From JAHJQQ01 sp963737555 (GTDB lineage Bacteria > Pseudomonadota > Gammaproteobacteria > Thiohalobacterales > Thiohalobacteraceae), in the NCBI GenBank assembly GCA_963737555.1, contig CAVTTB010000008.1, positions 62,001-126,000 on the forward strand: a stretch of DNA of 64,000 nt, in the 5' to 3' direction. Position 1 is the first letter of the stretch. Each line of letters begins with the position of its first letter. The translations under genes were made by a program, and so were the position numbers. The notes beneath the pieces were generated by a model, which had not been told where the DNA came from, did no database searches, and was given only the letters and a program-made list of their open reading frames with translations. Below are positions 63,148 to 64,000 of this stretch, piece after piece.

Positions 63148-64000
63148 TTACTTGGCGCGCCGCTTGGCGCGCGGGTGCGCGCGGTCGTAGACCTCGGCCA
63201 AGTGCTGGAAATCCAAGTGGGTATAGATCTGGGTGGTGCTGATGTCGGCATGGCCGAGCAGCTCCTGCACGGCGCGCAGGTCGCCGCTGGATTCCAGCAG
63301 ATGACTGGCAAACGAGTGGCGCAGACGGTGTGGATGGACGCGACCGTCCAGGCCCTGCCGGCGCGCCCACACATCCAGGCGCAGTTGCACGGCGCGCGGC
63401 GAGAGTCTCAGGCCGTTGCGGCTGAGGAAGACGGCCAGCTCAGCGGAACCCGGCGGCAGCAAATCAGCACGGATGGCGAGCCAGGTCTGCAGCGCGGCCT
63501 GCGCCTTGCGCCCGACCGGGACCACCCGGGTCTTGCGGCCTTTGCCGGTGACCGTGACCAGACCGCCGGCCAGATCCAGCGCCGGCAGGTCCAGGCCGGT
63601 CAGTTCGGCCAGGCGCAGGCCCGAGGAATAGAGCAGTTCCATGAGTGCGCGATCGCGCACCGCCAACGCGTCATGGGCGGAGGCGTCGAAGACGTCCGCA
63701 TCCAGCAGCCGTTCCATCTGATCCACATCGAGCACGGTCGGCAGCTTGCGCTCGCTCTTGGGGGCGCGGATGTCTTGGGCCGGGTTGTGGCCGACGCGTC
63801 CCTCGCGCAGTAGGTACTCGAACAAGCCGCGCACCGCCGATAGCCGCCGTTGGATGCTCTTGCCGCCCAAGCCCAGGCGATGACAGCTGGCGGCGAAGGC
63901 ACGGACGGCATGGGCGTTGAGCGCGGGCCAATCGCTGAGTTGCTGCTGGTCGCAGAACGCGACCAGGGTGTTTAAATCACGGCGGTAAGCCGCGTGTGTA
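63148..64000 (-). CDS. xerC: Tyrosine recombinase XerC (5' end outside window)
   Basis: Site-specific recombinase that resolves chromosome dimers at dif. About 283 residues are visible, in one frame to the window edge. Core-binding domain: THAAYRRDLNTLVAF, LSAVRGLFEYLLREGRVGHNPAQDI. Catalytic domain: Arg in YSSGLRLAELTGLD, Lys in GKGRKTRVVP, HRLRHSFASHLL (His, Arg), LLGHADISTTQIYTHL (His and nucleophile Tyr). XerC beside hslVU is a conserved arrangement, which favours XerC over XerD. Confidence 0.94.
   Translation of the reverse strand, partial: THAAYRRDLNTLVAFCDQQQLSDWPALNAHAVRAFAASCHRLGLGGKSIQRRLSAVRGLFEYLLREGRVGHNPAQDIRAPKSERKLPTVLDVDQMERLLDADVFDASAHDALAVRDRALMELLYSSGLRLAELTGLDLPALDLAGGLVTVTGKGRKTRVVPVGRKAQAALQTWLAIRADLLPPGSAELAVFLSRNGLRLSPRAVQLRLDVWARRQGLDGRVHPHRLRHSFASHLLESSGDLRAVQELLGHADISTTQIYTHLDFQHLAEVYDRAHPRAKRRAK

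Noticed and set aside
1..64000. tRNA or rRNA genes
   Set aside because: I looked for tRNA T-arm (GGTTCRA) and CCA-like ends in the intergenic gaps and saw no convincing cloverleaf; a tRNAscan run would settle it.

Overview
The window is a GC-rich stretch of a gammaproteobacterial chromosome that spans the replication-origin neighbourhood. The evidence is the dnaA-dnaN-recF-gyrB block beside rpmH-rnpA-yidD-yidC-mnmE, and the gene orders gpmI/rhodanese/grxC/secB/gpsA/trmL and ubiE-ubiJ-ubiB/hslUV, all typical of Gammaproteobacteria. The protein matches do not allow a genus call; a Chromatiales-like organism is a guess. Transcription diverges around dnaA (gyrB, recF, dnaN and dnaA leftward; rpmH to mnmE rightward), as expected if replication starts here. 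The AT-rich dnaA-dnaN gap carries DnaA boxes and is the best oriC candidate.

Layout. (1) 1-6.9 kb is housekeeping: envC (partial), gpmI, an ArsR regulator, rhodanese, grxC, secB, gpsA, trmL and a class 1B-type dihydroorotate dehydrogenase. (2) 7.1-32.6 kb is about 25 kb of type IV pilus genes that form two tandem MSHA-like systems. Cluster A (7.1-19.5 kb) runs M-L-N-E-G, then a PilM-PilN fusion, PilO-like and PilP/MshK-like proteins and three pilin-like proteins; it does not match the canonical msh order. Cluster B (19.7-32.6 kb) follows the canonical order (I2-J-K-L-M-N-E-G-A-C-D-O-P-like) with mshI at the end. Its P-like protein carries a large repeat domain that looks like a beta-propeller adhesin. 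Each cluster starts just downstream of a good sigma54-type -24/-12 sequence. (3) 32.8-40.9 kb holds ntrC, ntrB, a DUF4124 protein, glnA (sigma54 promoter and tandem NtrC sites upstream), a cation-diffusion-facilitator transporter, a tusA-like protein with a PP-loop ATPase, and an unknown protein. (4) 41.2-46.7 kb holds an outer-membrane beta-barrel protein, glyQ, glyS, a MazG-like pyrophosphohydrolase, gmhB and plsC. (5) 46.7-56.9 kb is the origin region. (6) 56.9-64 kb holds ubiB, RDD-ubiJ, ubiE, a DUF971 protein, hslU, hslV and xerC (partial).

Sequence quality matters here. At least 15 genes, several normally essential (glyS, glyQ), are interrupted by single-base frameshifts. Nearly all are one extra base, often a repeat of its neighbour, and the family-specific sequence resumes in the next frame. 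This looks like systematic sequencing or assembly error rather than gene decay. I therefore give full gene spans and mark each break. Several short palindromic or inverted-repeat elements (REP/MITE-like) lie between genes.
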